DNA of 64,000 nucleotides, from positions 5,076,652-5,140,651 of the forward strand of contig NZ_AP021879.1 of NCBI RefSeq assembly GCF_009689005.1, in the 5' to 3' direction. This document shows, piece after piece, positions 27,545-35,917 of the stretch. The notes under the pieces were generated by a model, which saw only the letters and a program-made list of their open reading frames with translations, searched no databases and was not told the origin of the DNA. The stretch's first letter is position 1. Every line of letters begins with the position of its first letter. The stretch comes from Desulfosarcina ovata subsp. ovata. Lineage in GTDB: Bacteria; Desulfobacterota; Desulfobacteria; Desulfobacterales; Desulfosarcinaceae. The position numbers were made by a program, and so were the translations under genes.

Positions 27545-29056
27545 ATGCCCAAGGCCAAACGGAACCCACGGGTGCTCATCGTCACCCCCGAAGTGACCTA
27601 CCTGCCCGACCGCATGGGAAATTTCTCCCGCTACCTGACCGCCAAGGCCGGTGGCTTGGCCGACGTATCGGCCGCCCTGGTCAGTGCCCTGTTCAACGAG
27701 GGTGCCGATGTCTACGTGGCGCTTCCGGATTACCGCTCGATCTTCCATGATCGCCTGGCACCCTTTCTCGAGCGCGAGCAGTGGGCCATTCGCAACGTCA
27801 TGCCCGACGACCGGGTGCATCTGGCCGAGGACCGGGCCTTTTTCTACCTGAACCGGGTCTACTCGGCCTATGGCGGTGAGAACACCAAGCTGTCCCTGGC
27901 CTTCCAGCGCGAGGTCATCAACAACATCGTGCCCCGGGTGCGGCCGGACCTGATTCACTGCAACGACTGGATGACCGGCCTGATTCCGGCCATGTCCCGG
28001 CAGATGGGGGTTCCCTGTCTTTTCACGATTCACAACATCCATACGGTCAAGGCCACCCTGGCGCACATCGAGGATCGCGGGATCGACGCCGCCTATTTCT
28101 GGCAGCATCTTTTCTACGAGAAGTTTTCGGCCAGCTACGAGGAGGCCTGGGAATCCAACCCCGTCGACTTCCTGGCCAGCGGCGTGTTTGCCGCCCACTT
28201 CGTCAACACGGTCAGCCCCCGCTTTCTCGAAGAGATTGTCGAGGGCCGTCACGGTTTTGTGGAGGGGCCGATCCGCCAGGAGCTGACCAACAAGTTTTAC
28301 GCCGGTTGCGGTACCGGCATCCTCAATGCGCCGGACCCCTCCTTCAATCCGGCCAAGGATCCGGAGATCCATCGCAATTACACGGCCCAGGACCATTCGG
28401 CCGGCAAACGGGAGAACAAGCGCCATCTGCAGGAGGTTCTCGGACTGATACCGGACGAGCAGGCGCCGCTTTTCTTCTGGCCGTCACGTCTGGATCCGAT
28501 CCAGAAGGGCTGCCAGCTGCTGGCCGAGGCATTTTACGGCATTATTTCCGATCACTGGGACATGAATCTGCAGGTGGTCTTCGTGGCCAATGGTGATTAT
28601 CAGCAGATCTTCCGGGATATCGTCAACCACCACGGATTTCAACAGCGCGTGGCCGTTTGCGATTTCAGCGAGAAAATGGAGCATCTGGCCTACGCGGCGG
28701 CGGATTTTATTCTCATGCCATCCCTGTTCGAACCCTGCGGCCTGCCCCAGATGATCGCGCCCATCTACGGGGCGCTACCGGTGGCCCACGATACCGGCGG
28801 GATTCACGACACCATCGTCCATCTGGATGCCGGCCGGGACACCGGAAACGGCTTTCTGTTCAACACTTACGATTCCGCCGGACTTTACTGGGCGATTACT
28901 CAGGCGGTAGCGTTTTTCAAGTTGCCCGAAGCGGAGAAGACGCGCCAGATCACGCGCATTATGCAGCAGAGCGCGGCCACCTTCAACCATGCCAACACCG
29001 CCCGCCGGTACATTGACCTGTATGAGAAGATGCTGGAACGGCCGTTGATCAATTAG
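27545..29056 (+). CDS. glgA: glycogen synthase, GT5 family
   Basis: Predicted 503-aa glycosyltransferase that elongates alpha-1,4-glucan, normally from ADP-glucose in GT5 enzymes. The N-terminal Rossmann half has VLIVTPEV and the substrate-binding TAKAGGLADVS in place of the usual KTGGL. The C-terminal half has FFWPSRLDPIQKG and MPSLFEPCGLPQMIA with the conserved Glu. ATG 27545 is favoured over ATG 27539, because AAGGAG ends at 27538 and leaves proper spacing only for 27545. No glgC (ADP-glucose pyrophosphorylase) gene is present in the window. Confidence 0.92.
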   Translation: MPKAKRNPRVLIVTPEVTYLPDRMGNFSRYLTAKAGGLADVSAALVSALFNEGADVYVALPDYRSIFHDRLAPFLEREQWAIRNVMPDDRVHLAEDRAFFYLNRVYSAYGGENTKLSLAFQREVINNIVPRVRPDLIHCNDWMTGLIPAMSRQMGVPCLFTIHNIHTVKATLAHIEDRGIDAAYFWQHLFYEKFSASYEEAWESNPVDFLASGVFAAHFVNTVSPRFLEEIVEGRHGFVEGPIRQELTNKFYAGCGTGILNAPDPSFNPAKDPEIHRNYTAQDHSAGKRENKRHLQEVLGLIPDEQAPLFFWPSRLDPIQKGCQLLAEAFYGIISDHWDMNLQVVFVANGDYQQIFRDIVNHHGFQQRVAVCDFSEKMEHLAYAAADFILMPSLFEPCGLPQMIAPIYGALPVAHDTGGIHDTIVHLDAGRDTGNGFLFNTYDSAGLYWAITQAVAFFKLPEAEKTRQITRIMQQSAATFNHANTARRYIDLYEKMLERPLIN

Positions 29057-29160
29057 GCCTTTCGGCTGAAGGGTGAAGGGGCGGGAAGAACGAATGCCGT
29101 GGTGCGAACCATGCCAGCGAGCCTGATTCTGTGGATAATTGCGAAAGAGGAAAGGAACGC

Positions 29161-30003
29161 ATGATATATTTTACGGAAAGCGAGATCGACCAGCTGATCG
29201 AGGATGATGTCCCCTTGGGTGACATGACCACCGGAATGATGAATCTGTCCGGCAAGAAGGCAAAGATCACCCTTTTGGCCCGTAACCCCATGGTGGCCTG
29301 CTGTACGGAAGAGGCGGTACGGTTATACCGTAAAGTCGATCTGAAGGTGCATCATGCGGTGGCCTCGGGAACCGAACTGAACCCGGGTGACCCGCTGATT
29401 TCCGCCGAAGGCGATGCCGCCGCCGTTCACCTGGTCTGGCGAACCGGCAGCGCGCTTGTCGAATTTGCCTCCGGGGTCGCCGGTCGGACCCGGCAACTGG
29501 TCCAGAACGCCCGGGCGGAAAATGCCGCCACCACGGTGGCCGGCACGCGCAAACACCCGCCTTACATGAAAAAGGTGGCCCTCAAGGCCCTCATGGCCGG
29601 CGGTGGCGTACCCCACCGTACCGGTTTGTCCGACACCATTCTGATCTTCAAGGAACATCTGCTGTTTACCGGCGGTTACGACAACCTTGCCGAAACGGTC
29701 ATGAAAATGAAAGCGATCCAAAAGGAGCGCAAGATCGTCGTCGAAGGCCATACCGAGGCGCAGGCCATGGCCATCGTTCGCTCGGGTGCCGATGCCGTTC
29801 AGGTGGACAAGATGACGCCGGAAGAATTTTCCGCCTGTGCGAGCGTCTGCAGGCAGGCCAATCCCGGCATTTGCATGATCGCTGCCGGCGGCATCAACGG
29901 GACCAATGCCGCTGCTTACGCAAAGGCGGGGGCCGATGTGCTGGTCTCCTCGTGGATCTATTTTGCACCGCCGGCGGACGTCAAGGCGCAGATCGCCCCA
30001 TGA
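29161..30003 (+). CDS. modD: ModD-type pyrophosphorylase homologue, molybdenum-linked
   Basis: Predicted 280-aa relative of nicotinate-nucleotide pyrophosphorylase (NadC fold) of the ModD subgroup that accompanies molybdate transport genes. Signs are the N-terminus MIYFTESEIDQLIEDDVPLG DMTT, the TRKHPPYMKK phosphoribosyl-pocket motif, HRTGLSDTILIFKEH, and the barrel end MIAAGGINGTNAAAYAKAGAD. ATG 29161 follows GAAAGGAA. The function of ModD is not established, and NadC activity cannot be excluded. Its place between glgA and glgB is odd, since no mod transport genes are nearby. Confidence 0.85.
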   Translation: MIYFTESEIDQLIEDDVPLGDMTTGMMNLSGKKAKITLLARNPMVACCTEEAVRLYRKVDLKVHHAVASGTELNPGDPLISAEGDAAAVHLVWRTGSALVEFASGVAGRTRQLVQNARAENAATTVAGTRKHPPYMKKVALKALMAGGGVPHRTGLSDTILIFKEHLLFTGGYDNLAETVMKMKAIQKERKIVVEGHTEAQAMAIVRSGADAVQVDKMTPEEFSACASVCRQANPGICMIAAGGINGTNAAAYAKAGADVLVSSWIYFAPPADVKAQIAP

Positions 30004-30022
30004 TCACTGATTCGGTTGATCG

Positions 30023-32080
30023 ATGAACCAAAAGAACGATATCTCCGCCCTGGTGGATTGCCTGATTGCCGCCGATTCCTATCTGGGGGACCATCGCGAC
30101 GCCCTGACTCGGCGGATTGCGCACATTCAGGCCATGCGCAAAAGAATCACCGAGGGCCGCGTGGATCTGTTGGACCTGGCGTCAGGTCATGAGCACTTCG
30201 GTCTGCACCGTACGGCCAACGGCTGGAGCTTCCGGGAATGGGCGCCCCATGCCACGGCCGTCTACCTGGTAGGCGATTTCAGCGAATGGCGAGAGGATCC
30301 GGCCTATGCCCTGACCCGCCTGGAAACCGGCGGCGGCCAGTGGGAGATCCGCCTGCCGCCGGAGCGGCTGCACCATGGGGACCTGTTTCGCCTGCGCATC
30401 CACTGGCCGGGAGGGGTTGGGGACCGCATCCCGGCCTATGCCCGCCGGGTGGTCCAGGATCCGCAGACCCTGATTTTCAACGCCCAGGTGTGGGCGCCGT
30501 CCTCGCCCTACCGCTGGCGGCATGCCGAATTTACCAGGCCGGATCGGCCGCCGCTGATTTACGAGGTGCATGTGGGCATGGCCCAGGAGGCGGAGACGAT
30601 CGGCACCTGGGGAGAGTTTACCGAACGCGTCCTGCCGCGCATTGTTCTCGCCGGGTACACCACCATTCAGCTCATGGCCGTTCAGGAACATCCCTACTAC
30701 GGCTCTTTCGGCTACCATGTGTCCAGTTTTTTTGCCGCCTCGTCCCGCTTCGGCACGCCCGAGGACCTCATGGCCCTGATCGACGTGGCCCATGGCCAGG
30801 GCATTGCCGTGATCATGGACCTGGTGCACTCCCACTCGGTTTCCAACACCGTGGAAGGCCTGGGGCAATTTGACGGCACGGAGTACCAGTATTTCCACGA
30901 GGGGTCCCGCGGCCATCACCACGCCTGGGACAGCCGTTGTTTCGACTACGGCAAGCCGGAGGTGGTGCACTTCCTGCTATCCAACTGCCGCTACTGGCTG
31001 GATGCCTTCCATGTGGATGGATTCCGGTTCGACGGCATCACCAGCATGCTCTATACCCACCACGGCCTGGAGCGCGCCTTTACCGGGTACGGCGATTATT
31101 TCAACGATGCTGTGGACGAGGACGCCCTGGCCTACCTGGCCCTGGCCAACGAGGTGATTCATCGCCTCAGGCCCGACGCCATCACCGTGGCCGAGGACAT
31201 CAGCGGTATGCCGGGGCTGGCCCTGCCCGTGGCGGCGGGCGGAGTGGGCTTTGATTACCGCTTTGCCATGGGGGTTCCCGATTACTGGATCCGGCTGACC
31301 AAGGATATTCCCGACGAGCACTGGCCCATGGGCCATCTGTGGCACGAGCTGACCAACCGAAGGCAGGAAGAGAAAACCATCAGCTATACCGAATCCCATG
31401 ACCAGGCTCTGGTGGGGGACAAGACCCTGATTTTCCGCATGGCCGATGCGGCCTTGTACGGGCACATGTCCAGGGATGACCCGGATCTGGGGGTGGACCG
31501 GGCCATGGCCCTGCACAAGATGATCCGCCTGATCACTCTGGCCACGGCGGGCAACGGCTACCTCAATTTCATGGGCAACGAATTCGGCCATCCCGAGTGG
31601 ATCGATTTCCCCAGGGAAGGCAACCAGTGGAGCTGCCGCTACGCCCGGCGCCAGTGGTCCCTGGTGGATGATCCGGGGCTCAAGTACCATCTGCTGGCCC
31701 GCTTCGACCAGCGGATGATCGCCCTGTGCCGACAAGCCGACCTGCTGTCGGCACCTGACCTTTCTCTCCTGTGGGACCACGACGGGGACAAGGTGCTGGC
31801 CTTCCTGCGCGGCGGATGGATTTTCGTTTTCAACTTTCACCCCCAGCACTCGTTCACCGATTACGGGATCCCGGCACCCGACATTGCCTACCGGATGGTG
31901 CTGGACACGGATGCAAGGCCTTTTGGCGGGCACGGACGGCTGGCACCGGATCAGGTCCACCACACCCTGCCGGACCCGTCCAACCCCTGGGGCACCCGTC
32001 TCTCCCTCTACCTGCCGTCGCGTACGGGCATCGTGCTGGCGCCCCGGGCGTGCGGCCAAGGCCAGGGTAATCGCATTTAA
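30023..32080 (+). CDS. glgB: 1,4-alpha-glucan branching enzyme, eukaryote-like short form
   Basis: Predicted 685-aa GH13 enzyme creating alpha-1,6 branches. A CBM48 domain (FREWAPHATAVYLVGDFSEW) precedes the barrel with DLVHSHS (about 266), nucleophile GFRFDG (about 332), acid/base AEDISG (about 390) and ESHDQ (about 456). GNEFGHPEWIDFPREGNQWS is typical of the eukaryotic GBE1-like group rather than the longer Escherichia coli type. The start ATG 30023 lacks a clear ribosome site; coupling to modD 19 bp upstream is likely. The stop codon lies inside the left arm of a repeat element. Confidence 0.92.
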   Translation: MNQKNDISALVDCLIAADSYLGDHRDALTRRIAHIQAMRKRITEGRVDLLDLASGHEHFGLHRTANGWSFREWAPHATAVYLVGDFSEWREDPAYALTRLETGGGQWEIRLPPERLHHGDLFRLRIHWPGGVGDRIPAYARRVVQDPQTLIFNAQVWAPSSPYRWRHAEFTRPDRPPLIYEVHVGMAQEAETIGTWGEFTERVLPRIVLAGYTTIQLMAVQEHPYYGSFGYHVSSFFAASSRFGTPEDLMALIDVAHGQGIAVIMDLVHSHSVSNTVEGLGQFDGTEYQYFHEGSRGHHHAWDSRCFDYGKPEVVHFLLSNCRYWLDAFHVDGFRFDGITSMLYTHHGLERAFTGYGDYFNDAVDEDALAYLALANEVIHRLRPDAITVAEDISGMPGLALPVAAGGVGFDYRFAMGVPDYWIRLTKDIPDEHWPMGHLWHELTNRRQEEKTISYTESHDQALVGDKTLIFRMADAALYGHMSRDDPDLGVDRAMALHKMIRLITLATAGNGYLNFMGNEFGHPEWIDFPREGNQWSCRYARRQWSLVDDPGLKYHLLARFDQRMIALCRQADLLSAPDLSLLWDHDGDKVLAFLRGGWIFVFNFHPQHSFTDYGIPAPDIAYRMVLDTDARPFGGHGRLAPDQVHHTLPDPSNPWGTRLSLYLPSRTGIVLAPRACGQGQGNRI

Positions 32081-32288
32081 CTATTTTTCAATCTTTCTAC
32101 CCGATAGCGATGGGTCACAAATGTCAAATGTCCAATGAAAAATGCCAAATGGTGGTATTCTGTCCATTTATAATCGATAGGATCCTTCAATTGACATTTG
32201 GATTTTTTCATTTGGCATTGATTGAATCGGGGCGGTGGGTTTCTGATAACACCACCACCAAGAATACATCCAAATGCGATTGCCCTGG
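32062..32288 (+). repeat. 227-bp repeat with nested inverted repeats, copy 2
   Basis: The left end CCAGGGTAATCGCATTT (32062-32078) is inverted at the right end as AAATGCGATTGCCCTGG (32272-32288). The inner AATGCCAAATG is inverted as CATTTGGCATT. Size, end sequences and core match copy 1 at 19580-19805 in the same orientation. Its left arm supplies the last codons and stop of glgB, so the gene's C-terminus may have been altered by the insertion. Confidence 0.78.
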
Positions 32289-32343
32289 GGCCAAGGCGGA
32301 TAGATTTTGACTTCGTCTGCCATCCGCTCTATATCGATTCCCG

Positions 32344-33354
32344 ATGCAATCCCATACCCATTATCCCATCATCCATTTGAATACCTTTGGCGTCGGGGGC
32401 GTCGCCCAGCGGTATGTCCGCTTTGACGCCGATACCGAGATCGCCGGGTTTCTGCGGGATACGCCCCTCGGTGATTGCCCCTACCTGATCCTGGGCGGGG
32501 GCAGCAACCTGCTGTTCACCGGTGACTACCCGGGTATGCTGCTCCATCCGGCATTCAAGGGGGTTACCGTGCTGGGCGACGACGGCTACCACGTGCGGAT
32601 CCGGGCCATGGCCGGTGAGACCTGGGACGATCTGGTGGCCTTTAGCGTGGAAAACGGCTGGGGGGGCATCGAAAATCTCTCGCTGATTCCCGGCCATGTG
32701 GGTGCCAGCGCCGTGCAGAACATCGGTGCCTACGGGGTCGAGGTGGAAACGGTGGTCGAGCAGGTGGAGGCAATCGCCCTGGATGGCGGTGAAACCGTTC
32801 ACTTGACAGCCGGGGAGTGTGGGTTCGGCTACCGCAGCAGCCATTTCAAAAGCCGCTGGGCAGGGCGTTTCATAGTTACGGCAGTGGTGTTTCGTCTTCG
32901 CCGGACGCCTCGTTACGTGCTCGATTATCCCGGTGTGCGCGAAGGCGTCGAAAGGCGGGGCGCGGTCAACCTGAAAACCATCCGCCAGACCATCATCAGC
33001 ATCCGGCAGGCCAAACTGCCTGATCCGGCCGAGACCGGCAATGCGGGCAGTTTTTTCAAGAATCCGGTGGTCGATAGCGGCATCCTGCAAACCCTGCTGA
33101 ACCGCTATCCGGATTTGCCCCACTATCCGCAAGGGGAGGAGCGGTTCAAACTGGCCGCCGGCTGGCTCATCGAACGCTGCGGGTGGAAGGGGCGGCACGT
33201 GGGCCGGGCCGCCGTCCACGACCGGCAGGCCCTGGTGCTGGTCAACCGGGGCGGAGCCACGGGCCGTGAAATTCTGGACCTTTCCGAAACGATCGCCGCA
33301 TCGGTGGCCGATCATTTCGGCGTCCGGCTGGAGCGGGAGGTGCGGGTGGTCTGA
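32344..33354 (+). CDS. murB: UDP-N-acetylmuramate dehydrogenase
   Basis: Predicted 336-aa FAD enzyme that reduces UDP-GlcNAc-enolpyruvate to UDP-MurNAc in peptidoglycan synthesis. The FAD-binding segment has ILGGGSNLLF and ENLSLIPGHVGASAVQNIGA. The catalytic serine is in NAGSFFKNPVV, and the C-terminal Glu region is LVNRGGATGREILDL. It is a type I MurB (Tyr-loop containing) by length and motifs. It starts at ATG 32344 with a weak ribosome site. It is not in a mur operon here, lying alone after the repeat. Confidence 0.93.
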   Translation: MQSHTHYPIIHLNTFGVGGVAQRYVRFDADTEIAGFLRDTPLGDCPYLILGGGSNLLFTGDYPGMLLHPAFKGVTVLGDDGYHVRIRAMAGETWDDLVAFSVENGWGGIENLSLIPGHVGASAVQNIGAYGVEVETVVEQVEAIALDGGETVHLTAGECGFGYRSSHFKSRWAGRFIVTAVVFRLRRTPRYVLDYPGVREGVERRGAVNLKTIRQTIISIRQAKLPDPAETGNAGSFFKNPVVDSGILQTLLNRYPDLPHYPQGEERFKLAAGWLIERCGWKGRHVGRAAVHDRQALVLVNRGGATGREILDLSETIAASVADHFGVRLEREVRVV

Positions 33355-33443
33355 AATTGACATTCCGGCCCGATTCATCCACAATGCCGCCCGACTATCG
33401 ATTACTGAAACGTTAACCGAACATTCCCGATGAAGAGGTCCTC

Positions 33444-34070
33444 ATGCTACCCATAGAGACCCTGGCACCGTTTTTCATGGCGTCGATCCTGCTTGCCCTG
33501 GCCCCTGGCCCGGACAATATCTTCGTGCTCACCCAGTCGGCCCTGAGAGGCCGGGTGGCCGGTCTGCTGGTTACCCTGGGACTGTGCACCGGCCTGATCG
33601 TTCACACCACGGCCGTGGCCTTCGGCGTGGCGGTGATCTTCAAGGCCTCGGCCCTGGCCTTTACCGCCCTGAAGCTTTTCGGGGCCGGCTATCTGCTCTA
33701 CCTGGCCTGGTTGATCTTCCGTTCCTCGGCGGAGACGATCGCCGCCGGTCAGCGCAGCGAACTCAGTTATGCCCGGCTCTATCGGCGGGGCATCATCATG
33801 AACGTGACCAATCCCAAGGTTTCCATCTTCTTTCTTGCTTTTCTGCCGCAGTTCGCCGATCCGGCGCGGGGCTCGCTGACCCTGCAGATGCTGCTTCTGG
33901 GCGGCGTCTTCATCGTCTCCACGATACTGGTGTTTGGCGGCATCGCGTTTCTGGCCGGGTCGATCGGCGGCTGGCTTAACCGCTCTCCCCGAACCCAGGT
34001 GATCATGAACCGCCTGGCCGGGATGGTGTTTGTGGGGCTGGCATTGAAGCTGGCCACGGTCAAACGGTGA
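33444..34070 (+). CDS. LysE/RhtB family amino-acid exporter
   Basis: Predicted 208-aa inner-membrane protein with about six helices. The family signature LALAPGPDNIFVLTQSALRG is at residues 17-36, followed by VTNPKVSIFFLAFLPQF. Members export amino acids or homoserine lactones; the substrate here is unknown. The start is ATG 33444. A small cupin gene follows 22 bp downstream and may be co-transcribed. Confidence 0.9.
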   Translation: MLPIETLAPFFMASILLALAPGPDNIFVLTQSALRGRVAGLLVTLGLCTGLIVHTTAVAFGVAVIFKASALAFTALKLFGAGYLLYLAWLIFRSSAETIAAGQRSELSYARLYRRGIIMNVTNPKVSIFFLAFLPQFADPARGSLTLQMLLLGGVFIVSTILVFGGIAFLAGSIGGWLNRSPRTQVIMNRLAGMVFVGLALKLATVKR

Positions 34071-34092
34071 CGGCTTTCGTAAGAATAATACC

Positions 34093-34488
34093 ATGGACCA
34101 TGATCTGTTCCCATCTGTGCGTCGGACCAACCCGGAGAAAGAGTATTTCTTTCAGGAGGGCTGCTTTATTCTCGAACTGACCAACGGGCCGGGGGACCCG
34201 GCGGTCTCTATTGCCCGGGCACGGGTGGCACCGGGCGTGACCACCCGGTTGCACCGGCTGGAGGGCATCACCGAGCGCTATGTGATTCTCGAGGGCCGCG
34301 GATCCGTGGAAGTCAACGGAATGACGGCCCAGCCGGTTGGCCCGGGAGACGTGGTGTGCATCCCGCCTGCCTGCCCCCAGCGCATCACCAACACCGGCAC
34401 GCTGGACCTCATCTTTCTGGCCGTCTGCACGCCGCGGTTCGTTGCCGAGGCCTATCGAGACATGGACGATGGTGCGGAAACGTCCTGA
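34093..34488 (+). CDS. small cupin-domain protein
   Basis: Predicted 131-aa single-domain cupin. Motif 1 is TTRLHRLEGITERYVILEG, with a single histidine and a Glu; the second motif GPGDVVCIPPACPQRITNTG lacks the usual histidine. It is reminiscent of cupin_2 sugar- or metal-binding proteins. The function is unknown. Confidence 0.82.
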   Translation: MDHDLFPSVRRTNPEKEYFFQEGCFILELTNGPGDPAVSIARARVAPGVTTRLHRLEGITERYVILEGRGSVEVNGMTAQPVGPGDVVCIPPACPQRITNTGTLDLIFLAVCTPRFVAEAYRDMDDGAETS

Positions 34489-34792
34489 GCGGGCGTTCCA
34501 TTGTGCTGACGATTCTTTTTTTACCGAGGGACATGCAATCAAAAATGCCGTTTTTGCATTTGCCCCCCGCTCCATCTTCTGGCATGCTTGATTCATCCCA
34601 AACGCTACCCTCTGCCTGAATCTGATAACCATACGGCGATTTCCGCCGCCGGTTGCTCACTTTCACGTCTCATCATCTCCTAATGTTGACCGTCTATCCT
34701 ATTGCCATGGCGTTTTGAGCGGAGTTCTTTCTGGCCCGGCTTTATCCATTCATTTAAAAAAAAGCGGCCTGCAGGCCGTGGAGGTTTTTATC
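34489..34792 (+). other. non-coding region upstream of the sigma-54 activator gene
   Basis: No gene is supported. The main structure is a perfect 14-bp palindrome CGGCCTGCAGGCCG at 34765-34778, immediately before the ribosome site (GGAGG, 34780-34784) of the next gene. It could be an operator or an RNA hairpin limiting translation. Confidence 0.45.
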
Positions 34793-35872
34793 GTGCCCAG
34801 CAAAGCGATAGCCCCTTTCAATGGTAAGCCTGCGACGGCTGTGATGGTGGACCTGGCGTCCGGCCAACAGGCGCTTGCGGGGTCCCCTATCACCCCGGCC
34901 TTTTTTCTGCACTGTCACCGGCCGGCGCTGTCCGATGACCCGCCGTTGCCGGTACCGTGGCATGGAATTGTGGGCGAAGATTCCAAGATAAAGGCCATCT
35001 TTCAGCAGATCCGCCATGCGGCACCTTACGACTATCCGGTGCATCTTTCCGGTGCAACGGGTACGGGCAAGGAGCTCGCCGCCCGGGCCATCCATGACCT
35101 CAGCGGCCGCAAAAGCGGACCGTTCGTGCCGGTGAACTGCGGGGCGATTCCCGAAGAGCTGGTGGAAAGCGAGCTGTTTGGCCATATGAAGGGCGCTTTC
35201 AGCGACGCCCACCGCCAGCGCAAAGGCTGCTTCGAGCGGGCGCACCGGGGGACCCTGTTTCTGGATGAAGTGGCCGACCTTTCCCTTTACAATCAGGTCC
35301 GGTTGCTGCGGGTGCTGCAACGGGGCGTGTTTGAGCGTGTGGGCGGGGAGCGCAGCCTTCGCGTTGATGTGCGGGTGATCAGTGCGACCAACCGCCCCCT
35401 GAAACAGGAGATGGCTGATGGAACGTTTCGCGAGGATCTGTTCTACCGGCTCAATGTGGTGCCCATCCACATGCCGCCCCTGAACGCACGGCGGGGTGAT
35501 ATCACACTGCTGGCGCGATATTTCCTCGATCGTGCGGCCCGGCGTTACGGCCGTTACCCGGTTCGCTTGACCCGACCGGCCCTCAGCCTGCTGCAAGGCC
35601 ATGACTGGCCGGGAAATGTGCGTGAATTGCAAAACGCTGTCCATTTCGGCTTTGTGCGTGCCGGTGGCCCCATCATCGATGCCGGGCACCTTCCGCCGAC
35701 GGTCCGGCAGCGTGCAAAAAAGGTTCGGTTCCGGCGGTTGGACCCGACCTCCGTTTCCCATGCCCTGGCATGCTGCGGTGGTAACAAGTCCCGGGCCGCC
35801 CGCTACCTGGGTGTGGGCAGGGCGACGTTGTACCGCTTTCTGCGTCTTCATCAGCCCTTTCTGGGGGGGTGA
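34793..35872 (+). CDS. sigma-54-dependent transcriptional activator without receiver domain
   Basis: Predicted 359-aa bacterial enhancer-binding protein. The AAA+ domain has Walker A GATGTGKE, the sigma-54 contact loop as GAFSDA instead of canonical GAFTGA, Walker B GTLFLDEV, and FREDLFYRLNVV. The C-terminus has a Fis-type HTH (NKSRAARYLGVGRATLYRFL). The N-terminal 75 residues are not a response-regulator receiver and hold no recognised sensor domain. GTG 34793 with GGAGG eight bases upstream is chosen over a TTG at 34715. The targets are unknown; a sigma-54-like promoter occurs near amt. Confidence 0.88.
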   Translation: MPSKAIAPFNGKPATAVMVDLASGQQALAGSPITPAFFLHCHRPALSDDPPLPVPWHGIVGEDSKIKAIFQQIRHAAPYDYPVHLSGATGTGKELAARAIHDLSGRKSGPFVPVNCGAIPEELVESELFGHMKGAFSDAHRQRKGCFERAHRGTLFLDEVADLSLYNQVRLLRVLQRGVFERVGGERSLRVDVRVISATNRPLKQEMADGTFREDLFYRLNVVPIHMPPLNARRGDITLLARYFLDRAARRYGRYPVRLTRPALSLLQGHDWPGNVRELQNAVHFGFVRAGGPIIDAGHLPPTVRQRAKKVRFRRLDPTSVSHALACCGGNKSRAARYLGVGRATLYRFLRLHQPFLGG

Positions 35873-35917
35873 TCGGGGTTTCATTGCCGGTGGTGGGCGA
35901 TGCGCGTGCGCCTATCC

